From Theropithecus gelada (taxonomy: Eukaryota > Chordata > Mammalia > Primates > Cercopithecidae), in the NCBI RefSeq assembly GCF_003255815.1, contig NC_037673.1:8749146-8813145 (forward strand): a stretch of DNA of 64,000 nt. Reading direction: 5' to 3'. How positions within the stretch are numbered: the stretch's first letter is position 1; the number at the start of each line of letters is the position of its first letter. Under the pieces are notes generated by a model. It ran no database searches. It had not been told where the DNA came from and worked only from the letters and a program-made list of their open reading frames with translations. Of the stretch, positions 14,587 through 26,553 are shown in pieces. A program made the position numbers and the translations under genes.

Positions 14587-16657
14587 CTGGAAAATATATT
14601 AAAAAAAAAAAACAGGTTTAAGAATGCTAAGTAAACGAGTATGACTATTATGTTGAATTTGAGCTCTCTGCTAAGGCTCCATTATTTTAAAATATGTTTT
14701 CTTATTTATTTGCTTCCCCAGATGATTTGCCTCATGGAGGACTTGCCTAATTACCAGAATAAGGTTGGCAGTTTGTGATATCTTCTGGTGAAGTTTTCAA
14801 CTTTAGCTATGAAGTTACGAAGAGAAGCAGGGGGTTAGAAAACCCAATTCTAAATCTCTAGAAAACCTAAAACTCTCATGATTTCAAATTAACAGACAGT
14901 TTGAATGTAACTGAATATATGTAACTGAATTCATATTCATATAACTGAATAGATATGTAAGTAGCTTTCAGATGACCATGGGTGAGTACATTTATCAGAG
15001 ACCTTGATGGAACTTATTTAAGTAAGGGCATCAAGTTTCAAATGCCTTAATTGCTTTTCATCCTGAACTTGTTAGAAGGTGATCACTGTAGCCATTTTCT
15101 GTGCATAGTCATTAAAGTCACCTGCAGTTTCAAAGAGCCTCAACTGAGCCAGATAGAAGATCTATATGGAGAGGAATAAAATGAAGATGAAGGAGGGTGC
15201 CCAGAGGCCATCTGTCCAGGATTAGTCTGGGCAAAGTATCAGAAAAATGTTCTGGCAGGATTCATTAAAGACTGGGCAGCTGTCTTTCAAGGTCTGTGCC
15301 TTCAAGGTCCTTTACCTTCATGGCAGAAACATTTCTGATTATCTTAAAAATGGCTGTTGAATCTTCAGTGGGAACACAGGACTGGGTAAATTGCCTTCTG
15401 ATGCCCGTAGTAACAGTGACCAGAGACAAGATGATGTGTTGGAATCACGCTCAGAGGAACCCTTTCCTTAAGATCCAAATGTTTGTTTTGAAAGCTCTTG
15501 TTCATGGAAGAAGCTCGTGCTCCTCTTCTAGCTTCCTCCCTACTCTAGGGGCTCATTTCTGAGAGGCTAGGAAGGGCCTGTTATTAATTCCTGGTGTTCA
15601 TTCCCCAGATCTACCATCTGAGTAAGCGGGGAGATGCTCCTGGCTTGTGGATCTTGGTTTAAGCAGGGTCCAAGGGGAAAAGTTAATTGGCGTGTCTCCA
15701 TCCAGGTGGTGGAAAATAGAGGCCATGTGGCTGAGAGGAGACAAGTATGGACATTGTGGCTCCTGGGACATAAGGTCTCCCAGCCACCTGAAGTCGCAAG
15801 GGCTAAAGATAGTCCTTATTCTCACAGAGGGAGAAAATTCAATTTCAAAGGAAACCACCACAGCAGAGAAAAGGCATCAAAATACTCCCTCCGAGTGTTA
15901 TGGGAAACCAGGCACCTAGCAGGAATATCAAAATTTACTTACACTTAGCTCAGGAGATTTCCCTTCGTTCATGTGGGTAATAAGGGAGGTTGGGTGCAAT
16001 GGACAGAAGCCTTTGACATCTTTCCAGCTACACCCTCACCTCTGTGTACACACAGTTATAACAAAGCCTCATATTCTTTAGGACATTTAAACCTCACAAC
16101 AGCAATACAGGAGCATGTACTCTCATATCCATTTTAAAGATAAAGAAACTAAGGTTCAAAGAAGTAAGTAACTTGTACTCTGAACCATAATGCGAAGTGC
16201 CTCAAGTAAAAACCACATTTATTTTGCTAGGCACTGTTCAAAGCATTTTAGATAAATGACCCCATTTAATTCTCATTATCTCCAGTTTATAGAGGAGAAA
16301 ATGGTGGCTGAGTGAATGAAAAGAACTAGCACAGGTTTACCCAGGTATACTTGATGTCCACCCATGAGCCAGGCCTGTGGGGTTCTAAGCTGATACCCAC
16401 CCCACTTCCTCCTCAGAATGTGAAGGGAACTAACCATTTACTCTAAACTCCCAGGTCACATCCTGGATTAATTACTCATGGGGGAAATTAAGAACACACA
16501 TCACCGAACACCAGGTACAGCAATTTTACATTATGCAGAGTTGAAAAGTCTTTACTCTGCTTGAACATTATTTAAAGATAGTTTTTATAATAATAAAGGC
16601 AGGGTCCACCCGCCTTCTGTGCACACCTGGTTGCCACTGTCGCTGCCGACTCCTTAC
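14587..16657 (-). other. SEMA5A: SEMA5A last intron, with two MIR remnants
   Basis: 2.07-kb intron with GT at 16657 and AG at 14587. Mostly unique AT-rich sequence. Two old MIR-like SINE remnants on the minus strand lie near its start (about 16060-16180 and 16190-16330), recognisable from the CATTTTAAAGATAAAGAAACT and GGCACTGTTCAAAGCATTTTA motifs. ORFs at 15634-15948 and 15598-15861 run on opposite strands over each other and have no recognisable domains, so I do not call a gene. Confidence 0.7.
16060..16330 (-). mobile_element. Two adjacent MIR remnants
   Basis: Reverse-strand MIR motifs appear twice in a row (CCTCACAACAGCAATACAGG with CATTTTAAAGATAAAGAAAC, then GCACTGTTCAAAGCATTTTA). Either two insertions or a local duplication. 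Confidence 0.7.
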
Positions 16658-16869
16658 CTTGATGGCCTCCACCGAGTCGTACTTGTCCAGTTTGTTGATG
16701 TGGTTGGTTATGCTGGTATTAAGGGGGGCGGGTGAGACGGGGTGGATGACAGTCGCATCGTGGGATTGCTGCTGGTACCGCTGGCAGTAGGTGTAGACAA
16801 GCAGGGTGAGGAGGCAGCCAAGGATGGAGCTGCTCAGCCCCACGGCGATCATGTGGAACATGTTGAACT
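16658..16869 (-). CDS. SEMA5A: SEMA5A transmembrane and start of cytoplasmic tail exon (residues about 965-1035)
   Basis: 212-nt exon entering in phase 1 and leaving in phase 0. It encodes EFNMF, then a hydrophobic helix of about 21-23 residues (HMIAVGLSSSILGCLLTLLV followed by YTYC), then a cytoplasmic segment with QRYQQQSHDATVIHPVSP and NHINKLDKYDSVEAIK. The helix is followed by Arg and polar residues, consistent with a type I orientation. Acceptor is GTCTCCCTAG before 16869 and donor is CAAG/GTAAGG at 16658/16657. The donor side ORF runs on into intron as VRSRQRQ, so retention would give a different tail. An antisense-to-plus Alu with a 39-T run lies about 200 bp upstream of the acceptor. 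Confidence 0.96.
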
Positions 16870-17060
16870 CTAGGGAGACAGGAGCAAAGTGATGCCACAC
16901 TTGAAAAGAACATCCTGCCTAGCTACTCCAAACGCTAGGATGAAAAGAGAAAGTCAAAATGAAAAGCCTCATCCCCATTCCCAAATTAAAGAAACCATCA
17001 TTCTTAAGTATTTTGTTGGAAACGTCGTGATCATCAAGAAACTTCTCCAGAGCGAGCACA

Positions 17061-17381
<321 letters not shown>

Positions 17382-20300
17382 TGGAGCGCAAGGTATTTTA
17401 AATTCATTCTCTTACGGATGATAGTCCTTTGGAGTGACCTTAAACTTTAATACACTGCCAGAAGCATTTTTTTTTAATTTAAAGGTTTGCACAAGTGTTC
17501 TTCTGCTTCAAGTTCAGCCTAATCCGTGGTGTGCAGGGTTTCCGCAGAAAAGGTTATTCGTGCTCCTCAATGGGTTGGGTCCCCCTGTGCGCAGTAGGGC
17601 TGTGTCCTGAAAACAAGGGAGAAGCAGCTACTCTCCCAACCTATTGCTCATCTGCAACCCAGACTGCTTTTAGCCCTCTCTCCATTTCATCCTATTTAAA
17701 ATGTTTTCTATTCACATAAACTTATACAGTTTCCATTATATATATTTTTTAGTATGAATATGCACACATTAGAAAGTGCAAAAGGGTCTACAGGAAAAAT
17801 AAATCCTTTTCTACAGGTAACTATTAGAAGCACTTTCTCCTGTGCCCTTCCAGAGACACTCGGCACACACGTGTGCTGTGTGTGTGGTGTAAATACTCTC
17901 CTGTGTACCACTTTTTCTCACTTATGTTATATTTTGAAGGTCTTGTCAAGAAAATGGTTGACTAAAGAGAAATAAGGGATTTGTGTTCAATCAATAAAAT
18001 ATGATCTTTTAAATAGTCATGAAATGACCTTCTTTTCCCCAATGTTTTCCTATTTAATGGCATCTCTTCTGTTTCATTATTTTCCTGGAGTTATGAATAC
18101 AAAGCATTCAGAAAATTTGCCAGCATGGACTTGTATCTCTAAAATAGGATTGGCTCAAGTGACATCAAGGCACCATACCAAGACCTGTGTTATGTCTGAG
18201 AAAACAACGAAGACAACAGATATTCCCTGTGTGTGTTGGTGAAATACTACTATTAAAGTTTCAAGCCTTTCCGGAAAGGAAGGCAGCATCTGGGCAGTGC
18301 CACAGCGCTGGGTTTCGGGAGAACTGGGTGAAGCAGAACAGGGCCTTATCTTCCTCTGTGTTGTTGGAACCAAGTGGCTGCTGCCCATGGGGTACTGGCC
18401 TCATGTGCCATCTGCTCAGAGCACATCCTGAGGACACCAGCTTTCCCCCAGGGTGTCTCCACACACCACCAGGGTGAGGGGCAGTGTCACCAATACCTTT
18501 CCCTGACCTGTCAACCCTGCACCCAGAGGGACAATTGGAGCTATGTGCTGAGCATCACTGCAGTGCTGGCAAGTCTGCCTGGCTACAAAGCAAGGTTTTC
18601 CAGGCTCTAGAGACAATGAGAAGAGCCTGCGGGTTTGCCCCTGAACCCAGAGTCTATGTGCATCTTAACCACCCCAGTCTCCTCCCCAGGGATTTTCTGA
18701 GCCGCCTTCCCTGTGCTCATGATCCTCACCACCTGGAAGGGACTCCACCCTGCCAATGCTGACCCATGGGGCTCTAACACTTGGTGTCAAAAGGAGGGAC
18801 ACTGTTCACTGAGTGCCCACCAGACCTAGGTCTACGGGGCTCTGTTTGAGTACTTCCTGAACCTCATGTAACCCTCCAGTGGCTGAGAGACCCCAGGGAA
18901 GCTGAATCTACAGTCAGAAGATGCCATCAAGGCCTCACCTGTGATACGTGGCAGAGGTTGGATATCTCTCTTTGTCCCTAAACCCTGAACTTTTCCCTCT
19001 AAGCTGTGCTCCTTGGCTGCTCCAGATGTGTTCCAGGACTTTGGAGCTGGATCTGCCCCCTTGGGTACATGGACACTATGAAGGGAGGCTGCCTTCCCTC
19101 TGACTCACTGTCAGGCAGAACTCCCAAGACAGTCCTGACCACTGAAGTCCCAGTGGACAATGCGGTTCCTAGCACAGGCGCCCAATGTAGTCAGCACTAA
19201 GGGCTGGATCATCCCGGACAACAGCACTAGAACATTCCACAAGCATCACCCACTCCCTGACAACCACCTCAGTTTTTCACTCGCAGCTTAGTTGGTCAAT
19301 GGTTTCAGAATCTTTGGCCTTTCTTGACTCTGTGATGAAGCCTCTAGGGCTGTAGAACCACCAAATTGTGACAGCCGGATAAAGCATACAGGAGGCATTC
19401 CACCAGCAGCCACTGGGACTTTAACTGTAACACTGACGCTGTACTTAGATAAGCAAGAGCTGATTTCACACAAGTTCTTACTTCTCTGTATTTCAGCTGC
19501 TAGCGCTCTCCAGGGTCAATGCCTTGTACCGAAGGAAATACTTCCTGCTGCACTGATAACTCATGTTTCATTATAACACAGGGAAGATGCATAATGGTCT
19601 CCATATGCAGATACTGTGTCACTAGTCAAATGAATCATTCCAGCAGGTGCCTGGGAAGGGCTGGGGCCAGCTGACATCTTTATGATGATTATATAGTCTT
19701 TGTGTCTCATGCAACTAAAAATAGCTCTCTAAGATGAAAAATTTCAGTGGAAGCACATTTTTCTGCATGGGGAAAGTAGTGCCCATTAAACCTCCTCTGA
19801 ATGTGCTTATTGTAGTTCTTTCCTTTGAATATGATTTTCTGCTGTTGATTTTGATCAGTAAAGATGGAATACAGACCAACTACCTTGTTGGTTCAATTGG
19901 CTAATTTCCTGTACAAAGTTTGATTGATTTTCCAACAAAATGAAAATGAAATAAAGATGCCTATGTTGTCAAAAACATCCTTGCTAGGTAACTGTTTTCA
20001 ACGATTAGCCCTACAATAAGATTCATCTAAACTGCCTGTGCCATTGTGCCAGTGCCAGTGCCAGCAGCCTAAAGATCTAAAAAAAAAAAAAAAAAAAAAA
20101 AACCATTCTGAATATCTCAGACAAGTTCCACTTCCTGTGATTTAACCAATAGCATCTCAAGGCTTGTGCAGCCATTAGGCACAGCTGGTTCAGACACACA
20201 GAAGTAGTATTTTAGGGTGGGGATGGGCTTTGCACAAGGTTCTCCTGGGTTCTCAAGGCCCTTGAAGGTCTTTCACAGGGTAACTCAGGCTCAGCGGGAG

Positions 20301-21387
20301 GAAAGTGAACTGCACATGTCTAGCAGCAGGCACAAATATCTAGCCAGCTCTGCTGAGGCATCAGCTGTTTGAGCCTCAGGCTCTCTATGGCCTCCCTGAG
20401 AATGGGAACGCTTATAAACTCTGCTCCACTCTTGACCTACACTGTCCTTGATGACAGCAGAGTCATGGACCCTGGGTGTTGTCTAAGAGTGTTACTTAAC
20501 CAGGGCTACTGTGGCTCGAGCTTCCTGAGTACTTATTGCCTATGAGTACTTATTGTCAGGGCTCTTTTCCTATGGTGTTTTGGGTTCAAAACTCACACTG
20601 GATCCTAATGGCTAAATTCCATGTGTGCACTTGGGCCAGTGACATCACCCCTCTCAGCCTCATGGTCTCCATTTATAAAATGCAGATTAAATACATAGGC
20701 ACTGTTCCTTTTCTATAATTCCCAAGTGCAAAATCTCTGAAAAGTAATGTTTCATCAGTCATCTGGTATTAAAATGTCACTGACCTGACCCATTTTCTGC
20801 AGACCTGAGCAGAACTTCTAGGAAGACCCTTAGCATCTGCACTTTTTCAACATCTCACAGCAGCATTGTCAAGGAGACTGGTTGTAGAACAACCCCAGGT
20901 CCTGTGCAGGTGTCATGTAATTAGAGTAAAGGCCCTATATACCCTTCTACCATCTAGAAACTGCTGAGTTCTGAAACCCTTCTCTATCTCCAGAGGTGTT
21001 ACATGAAGAACTGTGGACCCTGGTGCCTACATGAATGCTCCTTGTGAGGACCAAATGGGCTTTGCACCATATTCTTGTCTATAACATGTAAAACAGTGTA
21101 GAGCACACAATTATTGATCTGAAAACATTAGAGGGTACTAATTGGCATGATCATTTTTATGTGAACCGGTTGCATATTCATTTTGTTGTTGGATCCCATG
21201 TTAGCAACGGCCAGTTAGTGAACTCACTCCACTGACTGAGCTCAGACACCTAACATTGCCCTTCTGAGGCACTAGGGTCTCTGATGATATGATTGCTTGT
21301 CAGAGGGCCTGAGACTGCCTGGGTGCCCATCATAAGCTCAATGGTCTTTACAAAACTGACACAGAGCAGGTGTTCAGCAAGGTTTAC

Positions 21388-21411
21388 TGAATGAATGAAT
21401 GAATGAATGAA
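21388..21411. repeat. GAAT microsatellite
   Basis: Six tetranucleotide units following AGGTGTTCAGCAAGGTTTAC, the type of repeat seen at the 3' end of L2/MIR SINE or LINE remnants. Confidence 0.85.
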
Positions 21412-21463
21412 CTAACAGACTGCTGACTGAGCAGACAGAATGTCACAGATAGTGAGCTCTTCT

Positions 21464-21773
21464 ATTATTTATTTATTTATTTATTTTTGATACAGGGTCT
21501 CATTCTGTCACCCAGGCTGGAATGCAGTGGCACGATCTCAGCTCACTGCAACCTCCGCCTCCCAAGTTCAAAGATTCTCCTGCCTCAGCCTCTCCAGTAG
21601 CTGGGACTACAGGTGTGTGCCACCATGTCTAACAAAAAATTTTTATATTTTTTGTTAGAGATGGTGTTTCACCATGTTGGCAAGGCTGGTCTCGAACTCC
21701 TGACCTCAGGTGATCTGTCTGCCTCGGCCTCCCAAAGTGCTGGGATTACAGGCATGAGGCACTGTGCCCAGCC
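21464..21773 (-). mobile_element. Alu with TTTA-type tail
   Basis: Minus-strand Alu with a TATTT repeat tail (21464-21486). Short diverged target-site duplication: AGTGAGCTCT at 21451-21460 and AGTAAGCTCC at 21774-21783. Confidence 0.92.
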
Positions 21774-22345
21774 AGTAAGCTCCTAATCAAGGTAGTTGAC
21801 AATGGTAGTTAGGAATGATACATTCCTGAAACATGCCTATGAAGCTTCAGGTTCCATGTGAACATGTCAGAGGCAATGCCTGTTGGGCTGGGCTCTCTGG
21901 GACACCCTGTGGAATGGATTAGGGGAGCAAATGGGAATCTATCATCATCAGTCACACATGTGGAAGTGAAGGTCTCAATGTAGACACTGGCTTGGATTCC
22001 GAAAGGTGGACATGGGCTGTTCCTTGGTTGCTGGACAGCCAACCTCTGTGTCCAGGTATGTTCACAACACCAACAAGTACTTTATGGGTATATGTAAGGC
22101 ACAGACTGTAAAGTCCAAATTTGTCATGGACTTGAATCAGATAATGTTGTCTTTGACATTCAGGGTGGCAGCGGGTTTGAAAAATTCCTCTAGCACTATA
22201 GGTATAACCTTATACCTCATTACAATTTAGTCATTTCAGTGGGTTGCAGATTGGAGGCTAGCTGCCATGGATTTGTTGTATAAATATAAACAAATTGTTT
22301 GAATTCTACTTTACTCATCAGACTAGCTATAGTGAATACCGAGAC

Positions 22346-22533
22346 CACTGGTTCATAAAGCTTAGCATCCATCAGAATCACCTGCAGGGTGAATTGAACC
22401 ACCGACTGCTGGGACCTTCCCAGGGAGGTCCTGATTCTGTGGATCAAGGTGGGTCCTGAGGATCTGCATTTCCATCGAGTTCCCAGGCCATGCTCTTGAC
22501 GTGGGTCTAGGCACCCCACTTTGAGAACCACCA
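22346..22533 (+). mobile_element. MER5A-like hAT nonautonomous DNA transposon
   Basis: Starts CACTGGTTCATAAAGCTTAGC and ends ACTTTGAGAACCACCA, close to the inverted termini of MER5A. The interior has CATCAGAATCACCTG and CTGATTCTGTGGATCAAG blocks. An ancient, immobile fossil. Confidence 0.85.
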
Positions 22534-22714
22534 ATCTGCACATCAAATATTGACTATTAGCATTTATGCCAAGGTAGAATGCCTGGGATCCATGACTTTC
22601 TCCAGTTTTTCAGTCTTGGCCAAGAGGCAGAAACATGATAGAAAACATGCAGGAAGGGAAATGATTAGAATATATCAGTATACCCATTACAATTACTTAA
22701 AAGGAATAACGTAC

Positions 22715-22762
22715 CTCCACACCTTTTCTCTTCTACGCTACTGGATCTTGCCACAGATACTT
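22715..22762 (-). CDS. SEMA5A: SEMA5A 48-nt juxtamembrane exon (residues about 949-964)
   Basis: Short exon found by looking for the missing linker between TSP repeat 7 and the membrane helix. Read on the minus strand it encodes EVSVARSSSVEEKRCG (first Glu completed by the previous exon), which matches the linker I recall for SEMA5A. Acceptor is a T-rich tract ending TTCCAG before 22762; donor is GGAG/GTACGT at 22715/22714. It is exactly 48 nt with phase 1 on both sides, so inclusion or skipping changes the protein by 16 residues only. The segment is polar, charged and probably flexible, with one cysteine near the membrane. It is a plausible place for ectodomain shedding, which is inference. 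Confidence 0.93.
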
Positions 22763-24162
22763 CTGGAAAAATAAAAGTCAAATCACAATGTGTAAAAGGT
22801 GTTGGGAAGACAGTTCACGTTCATGCTTCGTGTATGTTTGTCTAATGATTCTGAATTTTATGTGACACCAAGTTTCAAAAGCCTGATTAATTACCAGAAA
22901 AATTCTACTTGTTCGTTTGCTTGTTTTAACCAACATGATATGGATTTGGCCAAATCACTTTGACTGGGGAGAGATAAGATTCATTTATCACAGAAAGATA
23001 ATGCTATGGTCTCTCGGGTTGAAAGCAGGGAATGTACTCATTTTCTATTACGAGGTGTCCCGCCACGGGGGAACCCCCTGCTCTGCCCAACACACAGAGT
23101 ACTCCTGTGGCATTCTTGCTTCTGAGACTTGTTCCATCAAAGCCAGTGTTGTCACCTTCCCAGCAGAGGGACAGCCCATTCACCAGAGCTCAAGAACGTC
23201 TCCAGAACAAGTTAAGTCCCTCTTCAGGACGTCCCTGATCTCTTTGCATGCCACACGTGAAACCCACAGCAGGATGCAGAGAGAGGCCACATCTCTGATG
23301 TGTTTTAACTCCTGAGGATAAAATATCACTCAGGAGTCTAGAAACACCATCCTTTCCTGTACTGATTTTTTATTAGACAACAAGAATTAAAAATATGACT
23401 ATGGTTAAAAAGGAAAACAGTAACAACCACTCTTATAGCTCTGTGTCATACATGATTGAGGTATGGTGTACTAATTTTCTCTAAAATAGTATCTTCTGCA
23501 CAGACGAAAGAACACAAATAAAACTGGCTTATAGGATTCAACTCTACTATTTATTTGTAAGAGGCTGGTCCACGTAACAGTCCTAAGGCACACAGTGGAC
23601 ATATGCGCAATGATTCATGCATTCGTATAACCCCTTGTTACAGTGAGCGTACAACAGGTGACCAGCTATCACCAACAACTATGACTTTACCATGAAAAGC
23701 TGGTAGAATGAGGGCCAACCTCTTCTCCAACAGGAGAATAATGATGCATTTCTACCTTCCCAAGTATATTAAAGATTGCATAAAGAGAATGGCGCTTTTT
23801 CTCTGTGTACCAGTGCATACACAGCGAGCATTGCCTAAACATTTAACCTAATATTAAAATAACCAAATCAGATTTAATAATAACCAAATATTTTCATGTT
23901 TTGAGCAAAGTCTTCTGATTGTATTATAGTCAATAAACTGCAAAAGACACTTTACCTAAGAAATCTTAAACTCATGAACTGAATTCATGTTTAAATCTGC
24001 AGTTATCTATAGACTTACATTTTAAACACCTTGAAACCACAGGGCTTGATAGAATCATCCCTATATCACCAAATAAGCCAAATACAACTCTGACCGATGA
24101 ATCATTTTCTCTCTCCATGTTGGAAGTGATTTTGTTCTTATTGATAGATCCTCTGCTCTTAC
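22763..24162 (-). other. SEMA5A: SEMA5A intron, no repeat or gene recognised
   Basis: 1.4-kb intron between TSP repeat 7 and the 48-nt exon. The sequence looks unique and AT-rich. A 132-codon ORF at 22917-23315 on the plus strand has no recognisable features. Confidence 0.6.
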
Positions 24163-24318
24163 CTGGGATGAAATTAGAGTCAAACACACACGGCCGGCTC
24201 TCCGTGGTGTTCCCGGAGCACTGGCTGCCCACGGGGAACAGGAGGATGCACTGGCGGGCACGGACTTGGACACCAGAAGCTTCGCACTCAGACCAGTCCG
24301 ACCACTCTGACCAGCTCT
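24163..24318 (-). CDS. SEMA5A: SEMA5A coding exon, TSP repeat 7 (residues about 897-948)
   Basis: 156-nt exon, phase 1 at both ends, encoding the membrane-proximal TSP1 repeat. The translated frame has WSEWSDWSECEASG, a basic RARQC strand, then CSGNTTESRPCVFDSNFIP. NTT is a possible N-glycosylation site. Cysteine spacing is looser than in repeats 5 and 6, typical of the last repeat in this family. Acceptor is TCTGCAG before 24318; donor is CCCAG/GTAAGA at 24163/24162. The one-base overhang G joins the next exon to make Glu. If the short next exon were skipped, the reading frame would still be kept, because the exon after it also begins in phase 1. Confidence 0.95.
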
Positions 24319-26382
24319 CTGCAGAGATCAGAAGAGGGGAGATGGGGCGGAATGGCCAATAAGCTCAATCATCCTGGACTCACTGGCAAGTTACATATGT
24401 GATTTCTGGATTCCATAGCATGTTTTTAATGGTTCTGTGCATCAGTAAGATGTAGTTGTATCATCTAACAGGTCCAGTACATACAGTACACATGAGGATA
24501 AATAAAAATGCCTGCGCTGGTATATATCTGATCAGATATCATGTGCTTAAAATAAATTTCCTAAGACCCACATTATTTTAACGTTGTAAAGTAATTGTAT
24601 TTATACACTCAATAAGTGAATCCATGAGACCCAGCTGTGTGTGTACCATCAGCAGCAGAGGCACCTAAGTCATCAATGCAGGTGCCATTTCACTATGGGT
24701 AATGCTCCCCTCAAAGAGCGTCAAATGCTTTCCTGAAAATTTTCCACTTCCTCTGTGCTCAGGCAAGAGAAATAATTGTGTGCTCATGAAGGTCCCAGGT
24801 TGCTCAAAGGGAGTCTGAGGCTACACAATTACTTTCTCTTCCGTCATAAAAACAATTCCTCAGAGTCAACATGCCAAAATCAGGCTACCTTTAAGGTAGA
24901 ATTCATCTTATCTTGTGTCTGCTGTCTCTGAAGAGATAAGGTCAATGCATAAGTCTCGGGTCAAGGCCAAAAGATGGGCATTGAAAGGAAACTTCACCCC
25001 GAAGTGGAACATTTACCAGGATTTGTGAAATTCACCCAGCCATACAAACGTGTGAAAAGGAAGGAGTAACACTGCTATATAAGTAAGAGGGTTAAAAAAG
25101 TAAACTCTCAATATTGTTTACGAAATTTGAGCCCGGATAATAAGGTATTTTTCCATGCAGTTTGCTTTTCCCCCCTTTTTAAATAGAAGCGTCCACTTTG
25201 CAGTGGCAGGGAAAATTTGAAAACCAAACTTGTGTGTTGCTCGAGGTAAAGGGTACAATATTTCCTTAGAAATGCAGAAAGTGTCAGTTTTTGGAATGAC
25301 AGTGAGAATCTGGCTTCAAGGCCCTTTTCAATATACATAGAACCTTCTAGAAAGATGTGCAGGAGCAAGCTAAAAACAAAAGTGTGTGTTTCAATGTCAA
25401 AGTTAGACCAAGAAAAGAATAGCTCATTTTCATTCCAGGTGGTTCCTTCATGTCAGTAAACCAAGCTATTTCTGGTGTGGTGGTGGTGGTGGAGTCCCTG
25501 GGCACCTACCTCAGCCACAGGGAGCTTGGAGCCAGGAGCTCCCACACCCACGGGCCCATGTCTGGCTCCTATGAGTTGCACTTCACAGCGGTGCTCCCTG
25601 CTCCCCACCCTGATTTTCAACAACAAAACCTCAGACTCCGTTATTAGGCTACTGGCTTTAAGAATGCTTTGCTATCACCAGTTTCTGTGGTTTACTGTGC
25701 TCCTCCTCTTACTGATTTGATGTCTTGCTTTTTCTTTCCTTTAATTGAACTGCCTCTAAATTACAGCCCATTGCCCATAGATGAAGCATCCCCCAAGAGT
25801 GCTTAGTGTCCTCCTGTCACATTTTAGAAGTCATTCCTGGAACACAGGTCTGGAGATCTTTGGAAGGCACGTGGCTGCACCCAGGCTGGTTTTGAGACAA
25901 AAAAGCTGCAGGCGATTTCCCGACTCAGACCTCCAGACTCGGAGCGGGGCAGTACAAATGCTCCTTCTTTCCCACCTTTCCTTGGACTTTCTCTCTCCCT
26001 CCACACAGCAAGGTGTTGGCTGTGGGTCACTAGTGTTAATTAGTAAAAGTCAAGAATAAATTGGGATGTTGATGTTTCCTAATTAGGGAGACTGGGTGTT
26101 GTACCAAGCCACAGATTCAGAATTCATGTTTAAAGCCTTTAGCCCTCTCCCATTGCTGGCCTACAGGCTTCGAACACGAGTTCTGAATCTGTGGCACAGT
26201 GGGAACTGTTTTATTATAGATGCTATGTTTTAAAGTCACTTCAAGGGTAACAGCATGTTGTTAACTTGTCCACCCCCCTTTCAGTACTTACTGGGATGGG
26301 GTATTATCAACTTCACCATTTATCCATTAAGGAAAGAGGCCAATTTGTCCTAAAGTTGTGCAATAGGTGAGGTGCCGCTTAC
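24319..26382 (-). other. SEMA5A: SEMA5A intron containing a long hairpin
   Basis: 2.06-kb intron. Besides the hairpin at 26108-26195 it holds a short GTG-rich tract (25473-25492) and otherwise unique sequence. No Alu or L1 is recognised here, which is unusual for this locus. Confidence 0.6.
26108..26195 (-). ncRNA. Candidate microRNA precursor hairpin in SEMA5A intron
   Basis: Arms 26108-26145 and 26158-26195 are 38 nt each and are separated by a 12-nt loop. Thirty-two of 38 positions pair by Watson-Crick rules, and on the minus strand two more are G-U pairs. The outer 14 pairs are perfect. On the minus strand, the SEMA5A transcription strand, the 5' arm contains AACTCGTGTTCGAAGCC. The size, loop and intronic position fit a microRNA precursor. 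I recall a primate microRNA, hsa-mir-4636, assigned to a SEMA5A intron, and this is likely that locus, but I cannot verify name or mature sequence. The alternative is a decayed inverted-repeat mobile element; both can be true. Confidence 0.55.
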
Positions 26383-26553
26383 CTGGGCAGGGCTGCGTGT
26401 TGCAGAGTGCCTCTTCTGTGTGCAGCCCCAGGCAGATGTCCCCTCCATAGGCCGGGGCTGGATTGGAGCAAGAGCGGGTCCTCATATAGTGTCCACCGCC
26501 GCATGTTGCTGAACATTTCGTCCAGGGGGACCAGCAAGACCACGCGCCATCCA
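26383..26553 (-). CDS. SEMA5A: SEMA5A coding exon, TSP repeat 6 (residues about 840-896)
   Basis: 171-nt exon, phase 1 at both ends, encoding exactly one TSP1 module. It reads VDGAWSCWSPWTKCSATCGGG, then the RTRSC strand, then CLGLHTEEALCNTQPCP. The WSCWSPW triplet gives the stacked tryptophans, and all six cysteines are present. CSATCGGG is the classical core motif of TSP1 repeats. Acceptor is TTCACAG before 26553; donor is CCCAG/GTAAGC at 26383/26382. The exon matches the domain boundaries, which is the usual arrangement for shuffled extracellular modules. The intron just downstream carries a long hairpin at 26108-26195. Confidence 0.96.

Noticed and set aside
18155..18762. Cluster of overlapping ORFs on both strands in a GC-richer intron block
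   Set aside because: All under 100 codons, mutually overlapping, no domain, no splice structure, and no family resemblance; expected by chance where stop codons are fewer.
25473..25492. GTG repeat as a possible coding or regulatory repeat
   Set aside because: Only about five units, intronic, with nothing around it to suggest function.
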